The notes under the pieces are model-generated. The model was given only the letters and a program-made list of their open reading frames with translations, did no database searches and was not told the DNA's origin. A stretch of 6,932 bases of DNA from Candidatus Cardinium hertigii. GTDB lineage: Bacteria > Bacteroidota > Bacteroidia > Cytophagales_A > Amoebophilaceae. The stretch lies in NCBI RefSeq assembly GCF_003788695.1, contig NZ_RARA01000014.1:1-6932 (forward strand). The letters are read 5' to 3'. Below are positions 1-6,569 of the stretch, in pieces (the stretch's first letter is position 1; every line of letters starts with the position of its first letter). The translations under genes were made by a program, and so were the position numbers.

Positions 1-2710
1 GCAAGCAAACAGGAGGTATTTTGTCCATGATATCGTATGCTGGTAGAATATTTTGTGTGCTATCATCGGTACTGATCGAAAATGCCAGGGCGGGCAAGGT
101 AAGCATTTTTTTCCCGGTTTGGGTAACTATTGCATAATCGTAACGTAAAGTGGTATCAGAAACGGTTAACGTAACCATATGATCTGCAGCTTGTGGACAT
201 TTGCTAATCTCCCATATATTTAAGGTTAAAAAACATTCAAAAAGTGAAGGATCTGTTAATAGCTGTGTTACTTCTGTGTGGTTGCGCAAAAGCAATTGCA
301 TAGGCTCCCCTAACCCTCGAATGACCCCATAAACTTTTAAAATAGTGGGTTCGATTTCTATTGGCTTTACTGCTTTCTGATTTAACTCTAGGCTACGTTC
401 TTCCTTAGCTCTTTGTAATAATAAGCTGCTAAATTTCTGCAGTTTATGCATAAATAGATTGATATTTTCTCCCAGTTGTTCTTGACCATGGGTATAAAGA
501 TAGTGACAAGGTTTTTGCAGCATTGCACCCATTTCTTGCAGCAGCTTGCTACCATGGGTCATATCTAGCCTGGACCAGTTGGCTTGGTTATAAATGGCTT
601 CTAAAGCGATGCGTCGTTCATAATTTCCCCTAAGCTCTATAACTTTGAGTTTAGCGTTAGCTTTATCCCGTAAGTGTTTATAGGTACCCAAACCCACCAT
701 TGCTGCAGTGATTAGCAGCATAGCAAAAATTAATTCTATAGAAATTTCGTTATATCCAGCCCAGAAGCAGTTCCAAAAAGGAACGCTAGGCGGAATACAT
801 AAATGGGTTATTATGGCTATCCCTAGCATAGCCATGCTTATTTCTAAAGACAAAAAGACGATACCCAAAGTTAGATTAGAGACAAATAGGGCACAAACCA
901 TAGGGCTAAAATGGCCCAATTTTGCAAATTGTAGGTTAGCTACAAAAAGTAGCATACCTACCAATCCAGGCCATAGCCAATGGAGAAGGGCGTTGCCCTC
1001 TTTCTTATAGGAGTGAAAAGTGGGATAGATGACTAAGATCGTTCCTATTGCCATGGAAGACATATATCCATAGACATAAGGGAAGAAATAATCTTTTTGT
1101 ATAAAACAAAGGGCTATAATGGTGCTGATGATTACATAGATACCAAATAATATAAAGGTGCTTCCCTTTTTAGGAAAAAGTGTTTTTCGATATGATTTGG
1201 TAAATGGAAGGGTAAGCCGTTGTAAGCGTTCCTTCCACCACTGTTTGGTGGCTTGATTTTGTAAATCCACTGGACTATGTTCTTTAATGCCCACCCAGCC
1301 CGTATGCGGGCATTGAGGGAGTATATAATGGATAACCAATAAAATAAGTGCACTAAAAAATAGTGGTTTAAAAATGTTCTGTGATGATATAAGTTGATTG
1401 GTATAATATATACGGTAAATCGCTAAGATGATATTTATACCCATACTACATAGGACCGTAATAGATCTGGGTCTAAAACCAAAACAAGCCATGAGGAAAG
1501 GAATAGAAACAACCGGGCCATATATACTAGCCGTTTTGATAAATAATTGTGCATTATTCCTTGTATGTAAGACTAAAAAAAGGCTAATGATTCCTATTAC
1601 AACAGAAGCCACCCGCACAACCTGGAGTGAGGGCTTACCAACTCGTTTAGTTAAACTACCCATCATAGGCCATACATCATTTGCAAATAAAACAGAAGCC
1701 GCGTGTAAATTGGAATCAGCGGTAGACATAAGCAAAGCTATAATAGTAGTTACTAAAATACCACGCATACCCGGAAAGTAAGGCAGACCTATAATGTAAT
1801 GGAGTACACTTTGATTTGGTTTGATCACATGCCCACCTACATATAAAGCTATTGCCACGCTTAAAAAAAGCATAGGTAAAATGATTCGGATGATAGCGCT
1901 TTTGCTAAAAACTTTTGCAGCTTTCCATACAGAAGGTGCCATATAAAAACGTTGAATAGGTGCAGGATTAAAAGAAAATACAAAACTAAAAATAAAATAG
2001 GCAAGTACCTTGCTTATGATTCCATTGTTCCAAATATGCATTTTGCCTATGTTAAATTGTGGCATATCCATAAGTTTTTGCCATCCAGCTATTGGATCTT
2101 TGGCATAGTATAAAAGTACAAAAGAGAGCATAGGAAAGCAGAGGCCAAAAAGAAGAAATTGATAAACATCTGTTAGAGCTACCGCCCTAGCTCCTCCAAA
2201 TGTAGCGTAAAAAACTACTAATGTAGCTAAAAATATAGCTGAAGGAGTCGAAAATAGGGCTGTTTCAGGAAATAAAATAGCCGTAATGTTTAGCCCAATT
2301 TTGATCTGACAGGTTAACAATGTTATCGTCATCATGATACCAAATATTCCTGTAAGCATTCGAACCGTTGGACCATACATGCTTCCCATAGACTCAGCTA
2401 TAGAAAGGTGGCCTACAAATTCCTTCATTCTTATAATTACAAATCTGGAGGCTAAATAGAACGCAATAGGATGTACTAAATCCATAATCAATTCATACAA
2501 GCCTAGATCATAATATATATTGAGCCTAGAACTTAACATGTTGCCTCCATAGATAGTGGCGATTAAGGAAATGGTAATGACTAGGTTAGTCATTTTTCTA
2601 TTGCCGACCGCATAATCTTGAAAGGTTGTGATTCCTTTACCGTAATAAAACCCAATTGCAAGCGTTATGATTAAAAATACCCCTACAATTACTAAATCAA
2701 TGTTTACCAT
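1..2710 (-). CDS. Sodium:solute symporter fused to a histidine-kinase-like module (partial, C-terminus outside window)
   Basis: I translated this frame by hand: 903 codons are open from ATG at 2710 to the window edge, with no stop. An in-frame TAG lies 30 nt upstream, so this ATG is the first possible start. Residues 1 to about 470 are an SSS/SLC5 transporter. The family signature GGARAVALTDVYQ is at 172-184, QRFYMA at 253-258, and MSTADS at 328-333 followed by ASVLFANDV. S329/T330 match the Na2 sodium-site Ser-Thr of PutP. Residues about 515-675 add roughly six more membrane helices. A charged helical stretch (about 680-785) then sits where a kinase dimerisation domain would be, and 815-903 looks like the start of an ATPase domain. 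The architecture recalls CbrA-type transporter-kinases, and the extra helices loosely recall CqsS. Known SSS-kinases couple solute uptake to signalling; the solute here is unknown. The H-box and N-box are poor, so the tail may be a pseudokinase. Confidence 0.88.
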   Translation of the reverse strand, partial: MVNIDLVIVGVFLIITLAIGFYYGKGITTFQDYAVGNRKMTNLVITISLIATIYGGNMLSSRLNIYYDLGLYELIMDLVHPIAFYLASRFVIIRMKEFVGHLSIAESMGSMYGPTVRMLTGIFGIMMTITLLTCQIKIGLNITAILFPETALFSTPSAIFLATLVVFYATFGGARAVALTDVYQFLLFGLCFPMLSFVLLYYAKDPIAGWQKLMDMPQFNIGKMHIWNNGIISKVLAYFIFSFVFSFNPAPIQRFYMAPSVWKAAKVFSKSAIIRIILPMLFLSVAIALYVGGHVIKPNQSVLHYIIGLPYFPGMRGILVTTIIALLMSTADSNLHAASVLFANDVWPMMGSLTKRVGKPSLQVVRVASVVIGIISLFLVLHTRNNAQLFIKTASIYGPVVSIPFLMACFGFRPRSITVLCSMGINIILAIYRIYYTNQLISSQNIFKPLFFSALILLVIHYILPQCPHTGWVGIKEHSPVDLQNQATKQWWKERLQRLTLPFTKSYRKTLFPKKGSTFILFGIYVIISTIIALCFIQKDYFFPYVYGYMSSMAIGTILVIYPTFHSYKKEGNALLHWLWPGLVGMLLFVANLQFAKLGHFSPMVCALFVSNLTLGIVFLSLEISMAMLGIAIITHLCIPPSVPFWNCFWAGYNEISIELIFAMLLITAAMVGLGTYKHLRDKANAKLKVIELRGNYERRIALEAIYNQANWSRLDMTHGSKLLQEMGAMLQKPCHYLYTHGQEQLGENINLFMHKLQKFSSLLLQRAKEERSLELNQKAVKPIEIEPTILKVYGVIRGLGEPMQLLLRNHTEVTQLLTDPSLFECFLTLNIWEISKCPQAADHMVTLTVSDTTLRYDYAIVTQTGKKMLTLPALAFSISTDDSTQNILPAYDIMDKIPPVCL

Positions 2711-3026
2711 AATTAAATATTTATATTTTGCTAATACCTAACAATGGTTAAGGTAATCTAGAAGAGGTCATTTATGCAAATGAAATGGTCCAGTATAAAC
2801 ATATATGTATAAATATTGACCTTTTTATAGTAAAAAAATCAAAAACAAAAACAATAATGTATTTCTTATAGCGCGCAACACAATAGAACCCATTTCTGTT
2901 TAATGTGGTATGGGTAGCAAGCGATATCATAAAAGGAGAAATGGCAATATGGAAATTCCACACGCATGAAGGATATGGGATAGGGATACTAAACGATAAA
3001 AAGCATGCACTTCCTTACTTTTTTCT

Positions 3027-3048
3027 ATACAAATGTATATATTTGTAT
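3027..3048. repeat. Short inverted repeat upstream of tRNA-Gln
   Basis: Perfect 8-bp arms ATACAAAT and ATTTGTAT around a 6-base loop, about 95 bp upstream of the tRNA gene. It could be an operator or chance symmetry in AT-rich DNA. No regulator can be assigned. Confidence 0.3.
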
Positions 3049-3065
3049 TCTACGAGTAGTAGACA

Positions 3066-3136
3066 GAGTCTGCGGTGAGTAAACGGAATCTACTAAGTAA
3101 ACGGAGTCTACGGTAAGTAATAAGTAAGGTAAGTAA
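3066..3136 (+). repeat. Degenerate tandem repeat, units of about 17-20 bp, next to tRNA-Gln
   Basis: Three successive units read GAGTCTGCGGTGAGTAAACG (3066-3085), GAATCTACTAAGTAAACG (3086-3103) and GAGTCTACGGTAAGTAA (3104-3120). Shorter TAAGTAA/GGTAAGTAA echoes run to 3136. The array stops five bases before the tRNA begins, so it lies where the tRNA promoter or 5' leader would be. It looks like replication slippage of a small unit; no function is evident. Confidence 0.6.
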
Positions 3137-3141
3137 TTGAT

Positions 3142-3213
3142 TGTCCGGTAGTGTAACGGCAACACGTCTGGTTTTGGTCCAGAAGACTCTAGGTTCGAAT
3201 CCTAGCCGGACAA
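3142..3213 (+). tRNA. tRNA-Gln (anticodon TTG)
   Basis: The full cloverleaf can be drawn. The 7-bp acceptor stem is TGTCCGG/CCGGACA with discriminator A at 3213. The D arm has GTGT/ACAC. The anticodon stem TCTGG/CCAGA encloses loop TTTTGGT with TTG at positions 34-36. The T arm is CTAGG-TTCGAAT-CCTAG. The 3' CCA is not encoded (CTG follows), so it must be added after transcription. It decodes CAA and, by wobble, CAG. The protease-like gene starts 70 bp downstream on the same strand, so read-through transcription is possible. Confidence 0.97.
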
Positions 3214-3283
3214 CTGAAGGGATATGTCACTTCTACAGGTAGAAAACAAGTAATTTACTAACTAAATAAATAATTTTAAAATT

Positions 3284-4681
3284 ATGTTTTATCTAAATTA
3301 TAAATATGGATTAGGGTTGTCGTTTTTGCTACTACTAAGCAGTAATGAAATAAGTGTAGCCAAAGTGGCAAAAAAAGAGGTGAAAAATAGCCCTGCTAAA
3401 ATTGGTACAACTGCTAAAAATAAGCTAAAAAATGTATTAGAAGCAGAAAGCACCAAAAGCACTACTGACGGTGATACAAATGATACCATTGCTAAAACCA
3501 AGCTTAAAAATGCATTAGACGAGGAAAATGCGCTTAATCGTGCCATCTTAGAAAAAAAACTTTCAGCTATTTCTGCAAAAATTGCGCAACTTAGTCTTGA
3601 AAAGGAGCATAAGCGTCTACGTAAGGAAATAGAAGAAGAGGATATCCGAGAGGCACATGAGAAAGCCATACGGTTGCTAAGAATGGAAAGAGAAAAGCTT
3701 GCTGCTGAAACAGAACTGGCCCAAGCTAAGTTTACCAAACAGATGGAGCAATATAGTATCCAGATAGCTGAGCTAGATAAGAAATTACAATTAGATAGGG
3801 GACAGACCCAAGTGCTGCAAGAGGCCAAAAATCGATTACAAGCAGAAATGGAAGGGTTAAATACTAAATTAGAGCGAAGCAAGCGCATTGAGCGGAAGCC
3901 TGTTTATCTTAAGGATCCCTTGCGTAAAAAAGATAATGTATTGGTGCTTTCGGATCGTTGCATTCAACTAGATGGCCATATTACGTGCTGGAAAGCAAAT
4001 TATATAGTAGATCAAATTCAGTTTTTTAACAATAAAGATAGCGTTTATCCTATTTTTTTAGTCATCGGTGTCTCACCAGGTGGTAGTTCATGGGCAGGCC
4101 ATAATATTTTACAAGCCATTGAGCGTAGTAAGGCACCGGTTTATGTAGTGGTGAGACAATGGGCTGCTTCTATGGCCGCAATCATTGCTACATTGGCACC
4201 TAGATCTTATGCTCTTCCAAATGCAGAAATTCTGCATCATCAGGTTGCGCAACTTGTTTTTTATAGATATAGACTAAATGTTAGGGAAGCACAGGAGTTG
4301 TCTGATGAGCTTAGGAAGGACTGGGAGCGTCTAGGCGGGCGTATAGCCAAAAAAATGGGGATATCGCTTAAAACGTTTGACAAGAAGTTATATGAAAAAG
4401 CTATGGATGGCTGTTGGTCGGAGTATGCGGATCAGGCTAAGAGGTTAAAATGGGTAGATGTAATCGTAAACGGTATTGAAGAAAGTGCCGTAAGTGTGCT
4501 CCCAGATGCTGCAGATTATACTTTAGAAAAGTATTCCAAAAACTATTTGGGTACTAATCAGACGGTAGATGGTACTAAATCTGTTGATCAATTGTATGGC
4601 TATCCCTTAATGCCACATGATTTTGATTATAGCTATAGGCCACCTCATCAGCAGCAAGCTCAGCTGATGGGAAAGGAATAA
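3284..4681 (+). CDS. Exported coiled-coil protein with a ClpP-fold serine protease domain
   Basis: 465 residues in three parts. Residues 1-26 are a signal peptide (hydrophobic 9-20, likely cut after SVA at 24-26). Residues about 40-205 are a highly charged, Lys/Glu-rich coiled coil with an internal duplication: AKNKLKNVLEAE near 44-55 and AKTKLKNALDEE near 70-81. Residues about 215-400 match the ClpP/crotonase fold. SPGGS at 264-268 is the oxyanion-loop motif. S296 in QWAASMAA is the nucleophile, aligned with ClpP GQAASMGA. H319 in ILHHQ aligns with ClpP IMIHQP, and D375 takes the place of the triad Asp, followed by the terminal LVD-like WVD. A Tyr/Pro/Gln-rich tail of about 60 residues follows. 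Standard ClpP is about 200 residues and cytosolic; an exported form could not work with ClpX/ClpA. Peptidase activity is likely but its target is unknown. The gene is AT-rich upstream without a clear ribosome site. SppA is the main alternative, but ClpP motifs fit better. Confidence 0.85.
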   Translation: MFYLNYKYGLGLSFLLLLSSNEISVAKVAKKEVKNSPAKIGTTAKNKLKNVLEAESTKSTTDGDTNDTIAKTKLKNALDEENALNRAILEKKLSAISAKIAQLSLEKEHKRLRKEIEEEDIREAHEKAIRLLRMEREKLAAETELAQAKFTKQMEQYSIQIAELDKKLQLDRGQTQVLQEAKNRLQAEMEGLNTKLERSKRIERKPVYLKDPLRKKDNVLVLSDRCIQLDGHITCWKANYIVDQIQFFNNKDSVYPIFLVIGVSPGGSSWAGHNILQAIERSKAPVYVVVRQWAASMAAIIATLAPRSYALPNAEILHHQVAQLVFYRYRLNVREAQELSDELRKDWERLGGRIAKKMGISLKTFDKKLYEKAMDGCWSEYADQAKRLKWVDVIVNGIEESAVSVLPDAADYTLEKYSKNYLGTNQTVDGTKSVDQLYGYPLMPHDFDYSYRPPHQQQAQLMGKE

Positions 4682-4685
4682 TATT

Positions 4686-4795
4686 GTATCCGTTCACCTG
4701 CGTGGCAGTCATGTTTTAAAATGGCTAATATTGCGCTTTCTTTATTGCTAATGGGTACGAACACGAATACGCATGCCATACCGCTGAACGGATAC
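4686..4795 (-). repeat. GTATCCGTTC repeat, copy A: 110-bp element with inverted ends between convergent genes
   Basis: Both ends begin with the same 11 bp, GTATCCGTTCA, in opposite orientation (4686-4696 and 4785-4795). After six divergent bases TGGCA also matches in both. Read on the minus strand, the right half follows the copies at 6203, 6348 and 6570: GTATCCGTTCAG, TGGC, TGCGTATT, GTTCGTA, TAGCAAT and AGCGCAATA in the same order. The plus-strand left end is nearly identical to the end at 6009-6021 plus 6124-6132 (one mismatch in 22). The copy starts four bases after the stop codon at 4679-4681, and its last base is part of the stop codon of the facing gene. It may act as a two-way terminator. 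No transposase and no clear target duplication are seen. Confidence 0.75.
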
Positions 4796-5253
4796 TAACT
4801 TACTTCTTCTTCTAGTAAATATTCTATAACGGGTTTATTTACTAATGCTGGGTGAACGGCATAGGCTCTCACTGAATTACCACTCTTAACAGTAGATTGC
4901 GGATCTTTCGTAATCAATGGATGCCAATCAGGTAATGTTTTGTTTTCGTTTACTAAACGATAGGCACAACTTTTTGGTAACCAGGTAATGGTTTGTATAT
5001 TTTCCGCATTTAATTTTATACAATCGTCTACATAGCTAAAACGCTCCTTATAGTTGGAGCATTGGCAGCTTATGGTATTGAGTAATCGACAACAAATCTT
5101 TGTGGTACGTATTTTTTGGGTTTCTGCTTCTTGAATTTTAAGTAAGCAACATTTTCCACAACCATCACATAAAGATTCCCATTGCGAAGAAGTCATTTTT
5201 TTAAGTGGTGTATGTAACCAAAATGGTTCACTAGGTTCTTGATCATTTTTCAT
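4795..5253 (-). CDS. ycgN: YcgN family (UPF0260) cysteine-rich protein
   Basis: 152 residues, almost the length of E. coli YcgN, and clearly similar along its length: FW near the N-terminus, then WESLCDGCGKCCL at 25-37, CRLLN at 55-59, CQCSNYKERF at 63-72, DCIKL at 77-81, WLPKSCAYRL at 91-100 and LPDWHPL at 107-113. The CxxCxxCC cluster (C29, C32, C35, C36), with C55, C63, C65, C78 and C96, defines the family and suggests metal or Fe-S binding; its biochemical role is not known. It starts 18 bp after the phosphatidylinositol synthase stop codon on the same strand, so the two are probably co-transcribed. No Shine-Dalgarno site is evident. The stop codon overlaps the last base of repeat copy A, so the extreme C-terminus may have been altered by that element. 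Confidence 0.93.
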   Translation of the reverse strand: MKNDQEPSEPFWLHTPLKKMTSSQWESLCDGCGKCCLLKIQEAETQKIRTTKICCRLLNTISCQCSNYKERFSYVDDCIKLNAENIQTITWLPKSCAYRLVNENKTLPDWHPLITKDPQSTVKSGNSVRAYAVHPALVNKPVIEYLLEEEVS

Positions 5254-5271
5254 AATAACGTTATTTATGGG

Positions 5272-5880
5272 TTATATTTTAGTTAGTGATTTCCCTCCAA
5301 CAACCAAAAGCACTATGCTTATTAAGCTTTTGACAAATGCAATAGGTAAAAAAAGACATACCATATATTTTATTAAAGATATCCCAAATAGCGGTGGGCC
5401 TGTCCAAAAAGTATTTATATAGAGAAGTATATAAAATGCTTCTTTTCCGAAACACATCATAAAAAAGAAAGGTTTTGAAGTATAGTAATAATTCAATATG
5501 GGGTTTTGGGAAGCCTTGTGTGTTTTTGCTCCGCTTAAAGCGGCTGTATGCAGATAAAGCCAATGAGAAGAAATATCCAGCATAGCAACCATTTGAAAGA
5601 ACAGTATCCAAGAAGGATATAAATAGCAAAATAGCATAAGAAGTCCAAGTAGTGCACACCTATCGATAATTTGATCAAGTAGAGCTCCAAAATGACTGGT
5701 TTGTTTGCATATTCTAGCCAGATATCCGTCAAGCATATCCATAGAAGTGCTTAAAATATAGAGCAATATTGCCCACCAAGAAGGGTATTTATACATAAAA
5801 TACCATGAGAGTAGAGCTAATATAATACGTATATAGCCAATTAAATTTGGATAGAAAAAAAAAATATTTACTTTAGCCAT
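5272..5880 (-). CDS. pis: Phosphatidylinositol synthase of eukaryotic type (CDP-diacylglycerol-inositol 3-phosphatidyltransferase)
   Basis: 202-residue integral membrane enzyme, the size of animal and fungal PIS. It should make phosphatidylinositol and CMP from CDP-diacylglycerol and myo-inositol. The CDP-alcohol phosphotransferase signature D(x)2DG(x)2AR(x)8G(x)3D(x)3D is complete: D48, D51, G52, A55, R56, G65, D69, D73. Outside it the sequence follows human CDIPT: NIFFFYPNLIGYIRI at 5-19, SWYFM at 25-29, FGALLDQIIDRC at 64-75, LDISSHWLYLH at 101-111, HK at 121-122, NPIL..YYTS at 126-135 and KSLIS at 184-188. Bacterial PgsA, PssA and PIP synthases lack this SHWLxLH/YYTS set. Hydrophobic stretches support several membrane helices. 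The start gives the same N-terminal spacing as eukaryotic enzymes. A weak Bacteroidota -7-like TATATTTA lies at 5902-5909. It heads a two-gene unit with the ycgN-like gene. Acquisition from a eukaryote is inferred. Confidence 0.93.
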   Translation of the reverse strand: MAKVNIFFFYPNLIGYIRIILALLSWYFMYKYPSWWAILLYILSTSMDMLDGYLARICKQTSHFGALLDQIIDRCALLGLLMLFCYLYPSWILFFQMVAMLDISSHWLYLHTAALSGAKTHKASQNPILNYYYTSKPFFFMMCFGKEAFYILLYINTFWTGPPLFGISLIKYMVCLFLPIAFVKSLISIVLLVVGGKSLTKI

Positions 5881-6008
5881 GATATTAATTTTATTATGAT
5901 GTAAATATAACGTATGTGCCCTATGATCCCTTTAGCTATTTGCTGACATGGTTCATTTCTAGGAACCCCTAATATAGATAACTGTATAGTCCCATCCAAA
6001 TTATTTGG

Positions 6009-6132
6009 GTATCCGTTCGCCCAATGGCGTCAACTTAAGGCAATTCATGATTAGCCTACCCTCCTATTCTACTTGGTTATCAATAACAGCTAAACCTTAA
6101 GTTGACGCCATTGTCCGTTCGCCTGCGTGGCA
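6009..6132 (+). repeat. GTATCCGTTC repeat, copy B: left end split by a transposon insertion
   Basis: GTATCCGTTCGCC (6009-6021) and TGCGTGGCA (6124-6132) join into a 22-base sequence that differs from the left end of copy A at one base, once the 92-bp insertion and one copy of its 10-bp duplication are removed. Downstream the similarity to copy A fades into AT-rich DNA, so only this end is recognisable. Confidence 0.75.
6022..6113. mobile_element. Miniature inverted-repeat transposable element (92 bp), probably mobilised by an IS4/IS231-type transposase
   Basis: Perfect 19-bp terminal inverted repeats, CAATGGCGTCAACTTAAGG at 6022-6040 and its exact complement at 6095-6113, enclose 54 bp with no coding capacity. 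A perfect 10-bp direct repeat, TCCGTTCGCC, flanks it at 6012-6021 and 6114-6123, the expected target-site duplication. The duplicated bases belong to the older GTATCCGTTC repeat, so this insertion is younger than that copy. From memory, the TCAACTTAAG core and a 10-12 bp duplication are typical of IS231-group members of the IS4 family. It is a non-autonomous element: the transposase must come from elsewhere in the genome. Intact arms and duplication point to recent movement. Confidence 0.85.
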
Positions 6133-6177
6133 AATTTTTTAATTTAATTATTTAATTACTAAATTATTTGTTTGTTA

Positions 6178-6202
6178 TTTTTTTTCTTGATCAAACAAAA
6201 AA
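6178..6202. repeat. Palindrome centred on TTGATCAA, abutting repeat copy C
   Basis: TTGATCAA at 6187-6194 lies between a T run and an A run, with two mismatched pairs, and ends exactly where copy C begins (6203). A related sequence occurs in the hairpin at 6798-6829, which also combines T and A runs with TGATCAAG. It may be a terminator-like hairpin or a part of the repeat unit. Confidence 0.45.
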
Positions 6203-6347
6203 GTATCCGTTCAGTCGTGTGGCCTATGCGTATTTAAAATTTTTTGTTCGTATCTAGCAATAGCGCAATAAAATGTAAGTTTATAAAAAATGCGCCTTGA
6301 ACAAGGATTAGAAAATTTACAGGCTGTAAGCTAGTAGGAAATCAGTC
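6203..6347 (+). repeat. GTATCCGTTC repeat, copy C
   Basis: Core at 6203-6300. It begins GTATCCGTTCAG, continues GGCCTATGCGTATTT, TTCGTATCTAGCAATAGCG and AATGTAAGTTTATAAAAA, and ends ATGCGCCTTGA. A tail at about 6308-6345 (TAGAAAA, AGGCTGTAAG, GTAGGAAATCAG) matches the tail of copy D. Copy D begins two bases after this tail, so C and D are in direct tandem. The short frame after ATGCGCC stops after 14 codons, so the repeat does not look coding. Confidence 0.85.
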
Positions 6348-6504
6348 GTATCAGTTCAGTGGTGCGGCCTATGCGTATTTGTTCGCGTTCGTATTTATAA
6401 ATAGCGCAATAATGTAAGTTTATAGAAAATGCGCCTTGAAAAAAAATAAAGCTGTGACTAGAAAAGAAAGGCTGCAAGTTGGTAGTAAATCAGCCTGTTT
6501 GAGC
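6348..6504 (+). repeat. GTATCCGTTC repeat, copy D
   Basis: Core at 6348-6439. It begins GTATCAGTTCAG (one change from the consensus), continues GCGGCCTATGCGTATTT, CGTTCGTATTTATAAATAGCG and AATGTAAGTTTATAGAAAATG, and ends CGCCTTGA. The tail (GAAAAGAAAGGCTGCAAG, GTAGTAAATCAG) resembles that of copy C. A longer stretch to about 6504 (CTGTG, GAAAAGAAAGG, TGAGC) also resembles the tail of copy E. Confidence 0.85.
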
Positions 6505-6569
6505 CTACTCTTCGTCTTTGAAAAGCTGGCTGCGTTCCGCTTCGGGATTCAGTGTACTCGCATAGTGGG

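Larger units (their letters stand above)
2711..3141. other. Intergenic region between the symporter hybrid and tRNA-Gln
   Basis: About 430 bp of AT-rich DNA that must carry the promoters of the leftward symporter gene and of the rightward tRNA. I see no convincing gene. One small frame at 2941-3078 (45 residues) is preceded by AAAGGAG, but its product shows no recognisable family. The visible structure is an 8-bp inverted repeat at 3027-3048 and a degenerate tandem repeat at 3066-3136. Confidence 0.6.

Noticed and set aside
708..1781. Reading frames at 708-1010 (+), 1132-1353 (-) and 1428-1781 (+)
   Set aside because: All lie inside the continuous symporter-hybrid frame on the minus strand, which carries SSS motifs; these translations show none.
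2772..2963. 63-residue minus-strand frame and 45-residue plus-strand frame (2941-3078) in the intergenic region
   Set aside because: No recognisable motif in either. The second has AAAGGAG close to its ATG, but the spacing is very short and its end runs into the tandem repeat.
3298..3888. 196-residue reading frame on the minus strand
   Set aside because: It is antisense to the coiled-coil region of the exported protease-like gene. The Ser/Leu-rich translation is the expected shadow of Lys/Glu-rich codons, and the plus strand has clear family motifs.
5279..5732. Two other minus-strand frames inside the lipid synthase gene
   Set aside because: The overlapping frame has the full enzyme signature; these are out-of-frame readings.
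5272..5880. Bacterial PgsA or PssA as the identity of the CDP-alcohol phosphotransferase
   Set aside because: The shared signature alone would allow it, but SHWLYLH, NPIL..YYTS and the N-terminal PNLIGYIRI fit eukaryotic PI synthase far better.
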